Under the pieces are notes generated by a model that was not told where the DNA came from, searched no databases, and was given only the letters and a program-made list of their open reading frames with translations. Source: Syntrophomonadaceae bacterium (lineage in GTDB: Bacteria > Bacillota > Dethiobacteria > PWVN01). Taken from it: 5,539 bases of DNA. A program made the translations under genes and the position numbers. The stretch lies in contig PWVN01000009.1 in the NCBI GenBank assembly GCA_003561835.1, positions 1 to 5,539 on the forward strand, given 5' to 3'. Position 1 is the first letter of the stretch. Each line of letters begins with the position of its first letter. Below are positions 1 through 5,023 of the stretch, in pieces.

Positions 1-441
1 CAGGGACATTAATTCAAAAAAGACGAAGAGGGTGAAGAGGTCCCCCGCCATGAAGATGCCCAGGCAGCTCCCCAGGGTCACGATGAGGACGGGGTAGTAG
101 CGGTTCCCCGCATGCTCGTGGGCCATGTAATCGATGGAATAGACCGTTACCAGCATCCAGACGAAGGAAGAGATAAGGGCCAGACAGTAGCTCAGGATAT
201 CCACCCGGATGCTGATCCCCAGGTTGGCGATGATCTCAAAGAGGGTGTACTCGACAACCTGCCCGCCGCTGACCAGGGGGTACATGACCGCCACGGAAAT
301 GAAGGTGATGACGGAGGTGAGGACGGCCAGGGCATTGCGGAGCTTCTCGGAGAACTGCTCCACATAATAGATGATCAGGGTCATGGCCATGGGGAAAAAT
401 ATTACCCAGAGAGGTAAAAACGTTGCCAGTGGATCCATCAT
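1..441 (-). CDS. Second MnhD/NuoL-M-like antiporter subunit (N-terminal part, cut by window edge)
   Basis: My own translation of the minus strand from 441 gives 147 residues, open to the left edge, starting MMDPLATFLPLWVIFF. It is a strongly hydrophobic proton-translocating antiporter-like subunit of the MrpA/MrpD/NuoL/M/N superfamily: several membrane segments, the stretch YSIDYMAHEH near residues 104-113, and DLFTLFVFFELMSL at the visible end. The glutamate in that last stretch (residue 143) matches the conserved TM5 glutamate of the family (E145 in the neighbouring MnhD). The start is the ATGATG pair at 441/438, with an AGGGGG ribosome binding site about 7 nt upstream, and the gene begins 16 bp after the mnhD stop. 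It is a different protein from that MnhD, so the module has at least two antiporter-like subunits. The family is clear. Whether it is MnhD-, MnhA- or HyfB-like cannot be settled without the rest. Confidence 0.88.
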   Translation of the reverse strand, partial: MMDPLATFLPLWVIFFPMAMTLIIYYVEQFSEKLRNALAVLTSVITFISVAVMYPLVSGGQVVEYTLFEIIANLGISIRVDILSYCLALISSFVWMLVTVYSIDYMAHEHAGNRYYPVLIVTLGSCLGIFMAGDLFTLFVFFELMSL

Positions 442-457
442 AAACAGCCCCCTAATT

Positions 458-1945
458 TTAATTTAAAAGAAACATCACGGCCTTGTCTGCCAGGCCCAAC
501 ATCAATTTCGGGAAAATACCCGTTATGATAATGGCGCTCGCCAGGATTATAAGGGGAAGGGTCATCTTCCAGGGGAGTTTATGGTGTACGGTGACGGACT
601 CCTTGCCCTCCCCGAAAAAGGCATTCACCACGATGGGCAGGTAATAAACGCCGTTTAACAGGCTGCTCAAGAGGATGACGGCCACGTATAAGGGCTTATC
701 GACATCCAAAGCGCCGATGGCCAGGTACCACTTGCTGATGAACCCGTTGGTCATGGGGATGCCCACCATGGAAAAGGCCCCAATGGAAAATACGGACATG
801 ACCAGGGGCATCTTGGTGCCGATCCCCTTGAGGTCGCTGATCCTGCGGACACCGGTGGAGTAGATGATGGCCCCCGCCGACATGAAGAGCATGGACTTCA
901 TGAGGGCGTGGTTGAAGATGTGGAGAATCCCCCCCAGGGTGCCGTTTTGGGAGAGGAGGCCGATGCCCAGAAAGACATAGCCGATCTGGGCCACACTGGA
1001 GTAGGCCAGCATCTTCTTGATATCCTCCTGGACGATGGCAAACATGGACCCCACCACGATCCCCACCGAGGACATGATCAACACGATGGTCATAAGGGGG
1101 ACGGTCTCGTAAACATCCCAGGGGAACATCCTCAAAAAGATCTTGATGAAGACGGCCGCATAAATTTTGATCACCAGCCCCGACAGGATGGCGCTGGAAG
1201 GGGACGGGGCCGAGGAGTGGGCATCGGGAAGCCACACGTGCAGGGGAAAGAGGGCCGCCTTCACCCCGATGCCGGCGGTGAACATGGACATGGCCACCAT
1301 GATGTTCCGGGGATAGAGCTCAAAGGCCTGGGGGAGGGCCTCCGTCACATAGGTGAAGTTCAGGTTTCCCGTCACCATGTAGATCATGGCGATACCCAGG
1401 AGCATCCCCCCGGAACCCACTGCACTGAGGATCAGGTATTTCAGGCTGGCCTCGATGCATTCCCGGTTCTCTTTAATAGATATAATGGCGCAGGAGGCGA
1501 TAGCACAGATTTCCACAAAAACAAAGAGGTTGAAGAGGTCGTTGGTCAGGGCCAGCCCCACCATGGAACCCATGAGGAGGAGATACAGGGTGTAGTACCA
1601 GCCCACCACATCCTGCTTCAGTTCGTGGATCAGGTCCTCGGTGGCATACACCAGGATGAGGAGCCCCACGCCGGTAAGGGTCAGCAGCATGAAGACGGAA
1701 AAATGGTCCACCACGAACTCGATGCCCCAGGGGGCGGCCCAGCCGCCCAGGGCATAGCTGAAGGCCCCCTGCCGGGAGACCTGAAAAGTCAGAAAGATGG
1801 AAAGAATAAAGGAGAAGCTGACGGAACCCAGGGCCACCGGGATGCACAGGTGCTTCTTCCAGCGGGCCAACACGGGCATGATATAGGAACACATGAGCAG
1901 GTTTACGACGACAAGGGCCGGGACATGGGCAGCCAGGGCGGTCAT
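458..1945 (-). CDS. mnhD: Mrp/Mnh antiporter subunit D (MbhH/NuoN-like)
   Basis: Membrane subunit of 495 residues, the normal length for MnhD/MbhH, and hydrophobic throughout, with about 14 membrane segments expected. It carries the ion-path residues of the NuoL/M/N family: E145 in NLFVFVEICAI, K229 in GVKAALFPLHVWLPDAH (228-243), K260 in LVIKIYAA, histidines 342 and 346, and K350 in the HIFNHALMKSMLF segment. VGIPMTNGFISKW lies towards the C-terminus. In known Mrp and MBH complexes this subunit conducts protons or takes part in cation/proton exchange. The ATG at 1945 overlaps the mnhC stop in an ATGA, with a GGAG ribosome binding site about 10 nt upstream, so it is probably translationally coupled to mnhC. 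No frameshift or missing key residue is seen. MnhD is preferred over MnhA because of the length and the position after mnhC. Confidence 0.96.
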   Translation of the reverse strand: MTALAAHVPALVVVNLLMCSYIMPVLARWKKHLCIPVALGSVSFSFILSIFLTFQVSRQGAFSYALGGWAAPWGIEFVVDHFSVFMLLTLTGVGLLILVYATEDLIHELKQDVVGWYYTLYLLLMGSMVGLALTNDLFNLFVFVEICAIASCAIISIKENRECIEASLKYLILSAVGSGGMLLGIAMIYMVTGNLNFTYVTEALPQAFELYPRNIMVAMSMFTAGIGVKAALFPLHVWLPDAHSSAPSPSSAILSGLVIKIYAAVFIKIFLRMFPWDVYETVPLMTIVLIMSSVGIVVGSMFAIVQEDIKKMLAYSSVAQIGYVFLGIGLLSQNGTLGGILHIFNHALMKSMLFMSAGAIIYSTGVRRISDLKGIGTKMPLVMSVFSIGAFSMVGIPMTNGFISKWYLAIGALDVDKPLYVAVILLSSLLNGVYYLPIVVNAFFGEGKESVTVHHKLPWKMTLPLIILASAIIITGIFPKLMLGLADKAVMFLLN

Positions 1946-2316
1946 ACCTCTCTACTCCTTATCCGCATGATTTCTTCTGCATCGACGGTGCCGTAGTGCT
2001 GGTATATCTTGACGATCAAACTCAGGGCAAAGGCGGTGACGCTGACGGCCACCACGATCCCCGTCAGGATCAGGGCCGAGGGGATGGGGTTCACGTAGAC
2101 ATGGTCCTGGCCCAGTTCGATGATGGGGGCCCGCCCCCCCTCCACGTACCCGATGGAGACGAAAAAGAGGAAGATGGCCGTGTCCATGATGTTCATGCCC
2201 ATGATCTTCTTGATGAGATTGGAGTGGGACAGCATGGTGTGGAACCCGATAACGAACAAGATGATGGCAATGAGATAGTAAAAATTGTGCAAAAGGTTGG
2301 ACAGAATCTCAATCAT
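1942..2316 (-). CDS. mnhC: Mrp/Mnh antiporter subunit C (MbhG/NuoK-like)
   Basis: Small membrane protein of 124 residues, typical for MnhC/MbhG, homologous to NuoK. Three hydrophobic segments are visible. The family signatures are NLIKKIMGMNIMDTAIFLF (33-51), EGGRAPII (59-66) and NPIPSALILTGIVVAVS (76-92), the last being the conserved third helix. The C-terminus is a short charged cytoplasmic tail (EEIMRIRSREV). In the complex it packs against the MnhD-type antiporter subunit and contributes to the proton/cation path. The ATG at 2316 lies 8 bp inside the end of mnhB and is preceded by GGAGG with a 9-nt spacer. Its stop overlaps the mnhD start. The assignment is secure. Confidence 0.96.
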   Translation of the reverse strand: MIEILSNLLHNFYYLIAIILFVIGFHTMLSHSNLIKKIMGMNIMDTAIFLFFVSIGYVEGGRAPIIELGQDHVYVNPIPSALILTGIVVAVSVTAFALSLIVKIYQHYGTVDAEEIMRIRSREV

Positions 2317-2740
2317 GGGTTTTGCCCTCCACCAGATTGAAGAAAAGTGTAATGAAGGTGCTGGCCACCTTGACGCCGATGAATATGGAGATGAGAAAGA
2401 TCATGCCGCTGCTGATCAGGTTCCCCGGGATGCCCAGGGGAAAGCCGGCGGCCCGGTTGCTCAGGTAGTTGGACCCCATGAAAACCCCCAAAAACCCCAG
2501 GGCGGCAAAGCCGAAGGCGCCGCCGCTTTCCAGGAGGGTGGAGGTGTCATGGGAAATCTTGTTGCTGCCCTCTTTCAGGTTGAAGGCCAGGGCAAAGAGA
2601 ATCATGCTGGCCCCGATGATGGCCCCGCCGGGGAAGCCGCCCCCGGGGGACAGGTGGCCGTGGATGATGATGTAGTATCCGTAGATCTGAATGAAGGGCA
2701 GGATCAACCTGACGATCATGGTGAGGATAAGGTCTTCCAA
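2309..2740 (-). CDS. mnhB: Mrp/Mnh antiporter subunit B (MnhB/MbhF family)
   Basis: Membrane protein of 143 residues, the usual size of a stand-alone MnhB domain protein. The hallmark HGHLSPGGGFPGGAIIGA lies at residues 27-44, directly after a first helix containing VRLILPFIQIYGYYIIIHG. Three further hydrophobic segments follow, ending in VKVASTFITLFFNL. The best start is the TTG at 2740: a stop codon lies six codons further upstream in the same frame (2756-2758), and GGAG/AGAGG sits 5-8 nt before the TTG. The first ATG (2719) would also keep the signature but lacks this spacing. MnhB is a structural and ion-path subunit found in every Mrp complex. The gene is separated from the upstream MbhE-like gene by 62 bp, the only real gap inside the antiporter cluster, and overlaps mnhC by 8 bp. 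Confidence 0.94.
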   Translation of the reverse strand: MEDLILTMIVRLILPFIQIYGYYIIIHGHLSPGGGFPGGAIIGASMILFALAFNLKEGSNKISHDTSTLLESGGAFGFAALGFLGVFMGSNYLSNRAAGFPLGIPGNLISSGMIFLISIFIGVKVASTFITLFFNLVEGKTHD

Positions 2741-2745
2741 GATTT

Positions 2746-2754
2746 CCTCTCCCC
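2746..2754 (-). promoter_or_regulatory. Ribosome binding site deciding the TTG start of mnhB
   Basis: Read on the minus strand, this is GGGGAGAGG, ending 5 nt before the TTG at 2740, with its GGAG core 8 nt away. It supports TTG rather than the ATG seven codons further in. The match to the Shine-Dalgarno consensus is moderate, weaker than for the other genes of the cluster. Confidence 0.6.
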
Positions 2755-2802
2755 TCTAGAAACGGCTCAAAAATATTTTTAGAAACGGGCAGCACCGCCC
2801 CG

Positions 2803-3072
2803 TCAATGGGCCTTCAGGTTGGAAAGGGCCGCCGCAATGGCCACGAAGAGGACCGTCGCCTCCCCCAGGGTGTCGAAGGCCCGGTAATCCATGATGACGC
2901 TGGCCACCACGTTGATGGACCCCGTCTCCTCCACGCCCTTTTCCACGTACCTCTGGTTAACCTGGTTGTTGCTGGGGTTGTCCGGCGAACCAAAGGGCGG
3001 CATCTCCACCACCGTGAAGATGAGGGCATTGGCGATAAGGGCCAGAAAGATCACTACCAGCAGCTGCCGCAT
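2803..3072 (-). CDS. mbhE: MbhE-like subunit (separate equivalent of the MrpA C-terminal region)
   Basis: Small protein of 89 residues with a hydrophobic N-terminal segment (residues 3-22), a central polar loop, and a second hydrophobic segment (about 72-86). The loop carries the family signature: PPFGSPDNPSNN (25-36), RYVEKGVEETGSINVVAS (41-58), and DYRAFDTLGEATVLF (62-76). The DYR-FDTLGE motif is also found in the C-terminal part of fused MrpA proteins and in MbhE of archaeal membrane-bound hydrogenases. Here it is a separate gene, as in mbh operons. The ATG at 3072 directly follows the TAA of the upstream MbhD-like gene, with GGAGG 9 nt before it inside that gene's end. It is probably a structural part of the antiporter module; its individual function is not known from the sequence. 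Confidence 0.93.
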   Translation of the reverse strand: MRQLLVVIFLALIANALIFTVVEMPPFGSPDNPSNNQVNQRYVEKGVEETGSINVVASVIMDYRAFDTLGEATVLFVAIAAALSNLKAH

Positions 3073-3324
3073 TTATTCCATCCTCCTCGTTTTGCTGATT
3101 ACCACGATGAATAAAAGGGATGTTACCCCTGCCCCGATGGCCGCCTCGGTAACGGCCACGTCGGGAGCCTCCAGCTGCTGCCAGAGGATGGCCATGACCA
3201 GGCTGTAGGAAGCGAAGATGATGACGGCCCCCAAAAGGTCCCGGGTCCTGGCCACGGCCAGGGCACAGACCACCAGAAAGATCAGGAGCAGGTATTGAAA
3301 GATCATGGTCAGGACTGCTGTCAT
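3073..3324 (-). CDS. mbhD: MbhD-like subunit (DUF4040/NuoJ-like antiporter component)
   Basis: Membrane protein of 83 residues with three hydrophobic segments (about 4-24, 30-48 and 61-77). It matches the MbhD/DUF4040 domain: RTRDLLGAVIIFASYS (26-41) and APDVAVTEAAIGAG (53-66), with the conserved E60 in the TEA turn. In classical Mrp operons this domain is fused near the C-terminus of MrpA, while in membrane-bound hydrogenases it is the separate MbhD. It is structurally related to NuoJ and forms part of the lateral ion path. The ATG at 3324 overlaps the mnhG stop in an ATGA, with AAGGAGG about 8 nt upstream, and the gene ends directly against the MbhE-like start. Confidence in the family is high. 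Confidence 0.93.
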   Translation of the reverse strand: MTAVLTMIFQYLLLIFLVVCALAVARTRDLLGAVIIFASYSLVMAILWQQLEAPDVAVTEAAIGAGVTSLLFIVVISKTRRME

Positions 3325-3650
3325 GCGGATTCCTCCTTGCAGTAGTCCAGGTCAAAGCTGCCCTCCACCATCTCCACCTTGTCCCGGTAGGAAGCCTTGG
3401 CGATGATATGGGCCGCCGTGGGGTTCGTCAGCCAGATGAAGATAACGATAAAGGCCAGCTTGATGGTGTCGGGGGCCCAGCCGTGGTAGATCATGAGGGC
3501 GAAGAGCATCAGGCCTGCCCCCAGGGTATCGCATTTGGTGGTGGCATGCATGCGGCAGAAGACATCGGGAAGCCGCAGCAGACCGATGACCCCCACGGAA
3601 AAGAAGAATATGCCTGCCAGTAGGAATATTATAATCAGTGCTGTTAACAT
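3321..3650 (-). CDS. mnhG: Mrp/Mnh antiporter subunit G (MbhC)
   Basis: Membrane protein of 109 residues, as usual for MnhG. A long N-terminal hydrophobic helix (1-25) leads into the family signature GLLRLPDVFCRMHATTK (23-39) followed by DTLGAG (41-46). Two more hydrophobic segments follow, with LTNPTAAHIIAKASY between the last helix and a charged tail. The frame is also open through two TTG codons at 3656 and 3653, but the ATG at 3650 is chosen because GGAGG at 3658-3662 lies 7 nt before it. That ribosome binding site sits directly after the mnhF TAA. MnhG is a small structural subunit needed for assembly and activity of Mrp complexes. The two cysteines around the signature (C32, C40) have no obvious role. 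Confidence 0.95.
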   Translation of the reverse strand: MLTALIIIFLLAGIFFFSVGVIGLLRLPDVFCRMHATTKCDTLGAGLMLFALMIYHGWAPDTIKLAFIVIFIWLTNPTAAHIIAKASYRDKVEMVEGSFDLDYCKEESA

Positions 3651-3657
3651 CAACAAG

Positions 3658-3662
3658 CCTCC
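3658..3662 (-). promoter_or_regulatory. Ribosome binding site deciding the ATG start of mnhG
   Basis: The minus strand reads TAAGGAGGCTTGTTGATG, where TAA is the mnhF stop. GGAGG is 7 nt from the ATG at 3650 but only 1 nt from the TTG at 3656, so the ATG is the functional start. Confidence 0.8.
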
Positions 3663-3932
3663 TTAATCCAGAGCGCCCTTCTCCAGATATTTGGCGATGC
3701 CCACCTGGGCGATAAAGGCGATCAGTGCGTAGACCAGGGCTACGTCCAGAAAGAATTCAATGGAATAGACGTAGGACACCAGGGCGATGATGACCACCGT
3801 CTTCGTACCGATGATGTTGATGGCGATGACCCGGTCTGCCGCCGTGGGGCCCCGGTAGGCCCGGTAAAAGGAAAAGAATATCATCAGGGTCAAGATGATG
3901 CAGGATATGATAAAGGAGTTAACCAGCAGCAT
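3663..3932 (-). CDS. mnhF: Mrp/Mnh antiporter subunit F (MbhB)
   Basis: Membrane protein of 89 residues, the usual size of MnhF, with three hydrophobic segments (about 5-22, 35-58 and 63-79). The signature YRAYRGPTAADRVIAINIIG (23-42) follows the first helix and includes the conserved aspartate D33, known to matter for MrpF function. The ATG at 3932 lies 14 bp inside the end of mnhE and is preceded by GGAGG with an 8-nt spacer, so coupling to mnhE is likely. The TAA stop is followed at once by the mnhG ribosome binding site. The E-F-G gene order supports the assignment. Confidence 0.95.
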   Translation of the reverse strand: MLLVNSFIISCIILTLMIFFSFYRAYRGPTAADRVIAINIIGTKTVVIIALVSYVYSIEFFLDVALVYALIAFIAQVGIAKYLEKGALD

Positions 3933-4473
3933 GGCCTTTGCCTCCCTCCTCCCCGGTTTCGCTTCCCGCCCTCTCGATCTGAAGCAACTCCTGCCCCATG
4001 TTCCATGAGCAGACTTCCTCGGCGTTTTCCCTCGTCAGGCAGTGGACCACGTAGACATCATCCACCATGTCGATGGTCAGGGTGCCGGGGGTCAGAGTGA
4101 TGGAGTTTGCCAGGATCACCCGGTCCAGGTCCTTCCGGATATCGGATTTGAACTTGACAATCCCCGGGGAGATGGGCATCTGCCGCTGCAGGACGATTTT
4201 GGCCACGTCGATATTGGCCTTGAAGATGGCCACCAGCATCAGCCCCAGGTAGCGGAGGAACATGAAGGCCGTCTTCCGGGTAATATAAAACCGCTGTTCG
4301 GGGGTGATGAGCAGGGAATGGTTGAAGCGGGTCAGGGCGTAGGACCCGATGAACCCCGCCAAAAGGGACTGGTAGTTCAGGGTCCAGGTGATGAGGATCC
4401 AAAAGACCATCAAGACCAGCCAGCTTCCGAAAAAGGAAGGGCTGTGAATCTCGGGGTCAAAAAACTTTTTCAA
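3919..4473 (-). CDS. mnhE: Mrp/Mnh antiporter subunit E (MbhA)
   Basis: With the TTG start at 4473 the protein has 184 residues. Hydrophobic segments occur at about 14-32 and 68-86, with a shorter one at 36-47. The C-terminal soluble domain holds the family signature NSITLTPGTLTID (123-135), then VYVVHCL. The frame remains open to a GTG at 4509, inside moaC, but the TTG is preferred: it lies 4 nt after the moaC stop and 10 nt after a GGAGG. It also gives MKKFFDPEIHS, a plausible short cytoplasmic N-terminus. The last 20 or so residues (ERAGSETGEEGGKGHAAG) are a charged, glycine-rich tail beyond the conserved domain, making the protein slightly longer than usual MnhE proteins. MnhE is the first subunit of the module, as MbhA is in membrane-bound hydrogenases. 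Its role in the complex is structural. Confidence 0.93.
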   Translation of the reverse strand: MKKFFDPEIHSPSFFGSWLVLMVFWILITWTLNYQSLLAGFIGSYALTRFNHSLLITPEQRFYITRKTAFMFLRYLGLMLVAIFKANIDVAKIVLQRQMPISPGIVKFKSDIRKDLDRVILANSITLTPGTLTIDMVDDVYVVHCLTRENAEEVCSWNMGQELLQIERAGSETGEEGGKGHAAG

Positions 4474-4477
4474 CTTA

Positions 4478-4954
4478 CTACTTCCTCCGGTAGTGACCAC
4501 TCTTACCACCTGTCTTTTCCTGCAGATAGATTTCCGCTATGACCATGTCTTTGTCTACGGCCTTGCACATGTCGTAGATGGTGAGGGCCGCCACGGAAAC
4601 GGCCGTCAGGGCCTCCATCTCCACCCCCGTCTTTCCCAGGGTGGAAACCCGGGCCTCGATTCCCACGGCCCCCTCCTCCTCCGAGATTGTGAAATCAATA
4701 TCTACCCCCGTCAAAAAAAGAGGATGGCACATGGGAATCAGCTGCCCCGTCTGTTTGGCTGCCATAATTCCGGCTGTCTGGGCAACCCCCAGAACATCCC
4801 CTTTGCCGATGCCGCCTTCCTTGATCAGGAGGAGGGTCTCCCGGTTCAGCAAAACTTTCCCCCGGGCCACCGCCACCCGTTTGGTATCCTTTTTTTCCGA
4901 CACATCCACCATCCTTCCCCGGCCGGAAGGACCTATATGGGTTAATTTTATCAT
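4478..4954 (-). CDS. moaC: Cyclic pyranopterin monophosphate synthase MoaC
   Basis: Soluble cytoplasmic enzyme of 158 residues, full family length. With MoaA it converts GTP, via 3',8-cyclo-7,8-dihydro-GTP, to cyclic pyranopterin monophosphate, the first stage of molybdenum (or tungsten) cofactor synthesis. Recognisable motifs are MVDVSEK (15-21), AAKQTGQLIPMCHPL (65-79), GVEMEALTAVSVAAL (110-124) and YDMCKAVDK (127-135). K51, H77, E112, E114, D128 and K131 fall at the same numbers as the E. coli active-site residues, so the enzyme should be active. The ATG at 4954 has a modest AAAGGCGG ribosome binding site. The gene follows rnfB after 69 bp, and its last codons contain the mnhE ribosome binding site. 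No other molybdenum cofactor gene is visible in the window. Confidence 0.97.
   Translation of the reverse strand: MIKLTHIGPSGRGRMVDVSEKKDTKRVAVARGKVLLNRETLLLIKEGGIGKGDVLGVAQTAGIMAAKQTGQLIPMCHPLFLTGVDIDFTISEEEGAVGIEARVSTLGKTGVEMEALTAVSVAALTIYDMCKAVDKDMVIAEIYLQEKTGGKSGHYRRK
4484..4488 (-). promoter_or_regulatory. Ribosome binding site deciding the TTG start of mnhE
   Basis: The minus strand reads CCGGAGGAAGTAGTAAGTTG. GGAGG lies in the last codons of moaC, the TAG is the moaC stop, and TTG is 10 nt from the GGAGG. It favours the TTG at 4473 over the GTG at 4509 and implies translational coupling of mnhE to moaC. Confidence 0.7.
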
Positions 4955-4973
4955 ATTTTCGCCGCCTTTAGGA

Positions 4974-4985
4974 ACACATTTGTGT
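4974..4985. repeat. Small dyad ACACA-tt-TGTGT upstream of moaC
   Basis: A perfect 5-bp inverted repeat with a 2-bp centre, 19 bp before the moaC start, in the A+T-rich half of the rnfB-moaC gap. It could be an operator half-pair or chance. No clear -35/-10 pair accompanies it, so regulation is only a suggestion. Confidence 0.3.
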
Positions 4986-4992
4986 AAATTGT

Positions 4993-5014
4993 CCCGGGGC
5001 CCGGGGGCCCCGGG
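4993..5014 (-). repeat. Very G+C-rich inverted repeat just downstream of rnfB
   Basis: Perfect 10-bp arms CCCGGGGCCC and GGGCCCCGGG are separated by 2 bp. As RNA this would be a 9-bp all-G/C stem with a 4-nt loop, starting 9 nt after the rnfB stop. On the coding strand it is followed by ACAATTTACAC, without the T-run of an intrinsic terminator. It may act as an RNA-stability or processing hairpin, or a weak or factor-assisted terminator separating rnf expression from the moaC-mnh genes. Confidence 0.55.
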
Positions 5015-5023
5015 GGAAAAGCC

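Noticed and set aside
908..1996. Long plus-strand open frame of 362 codons opposite mnhD and mnhC
   Set aside because: Its translation is a low-complexity mix rich in H, D, G, Q and E with no domain, and it lies antisense to strongly conserved mnhD codons. It is a by-product of G/C-biased third positions.
4474..4509. GTG start for mnhE at 4509, giving a 32-bp overlap with moaC
   Set aside because: No good ribosome binding site precedes it; the GGAGG at 4484-4488 fits the TTG at 4473, and the extra 12 residues are not typical of the family.
4042..4542. Plus-strand open frame opposite mnhE
   Set aside because: Antisense to a clear MnhE, with the same biased composition and no recognisable motif.
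4955..4990. Possible promoter in front of moaC (TTTACA as a -35 box)
   Set aside because: No acceptable -10 box at 16-18 nt; the nearest TATGAT is 27 nt away and overlaps the moaC start.
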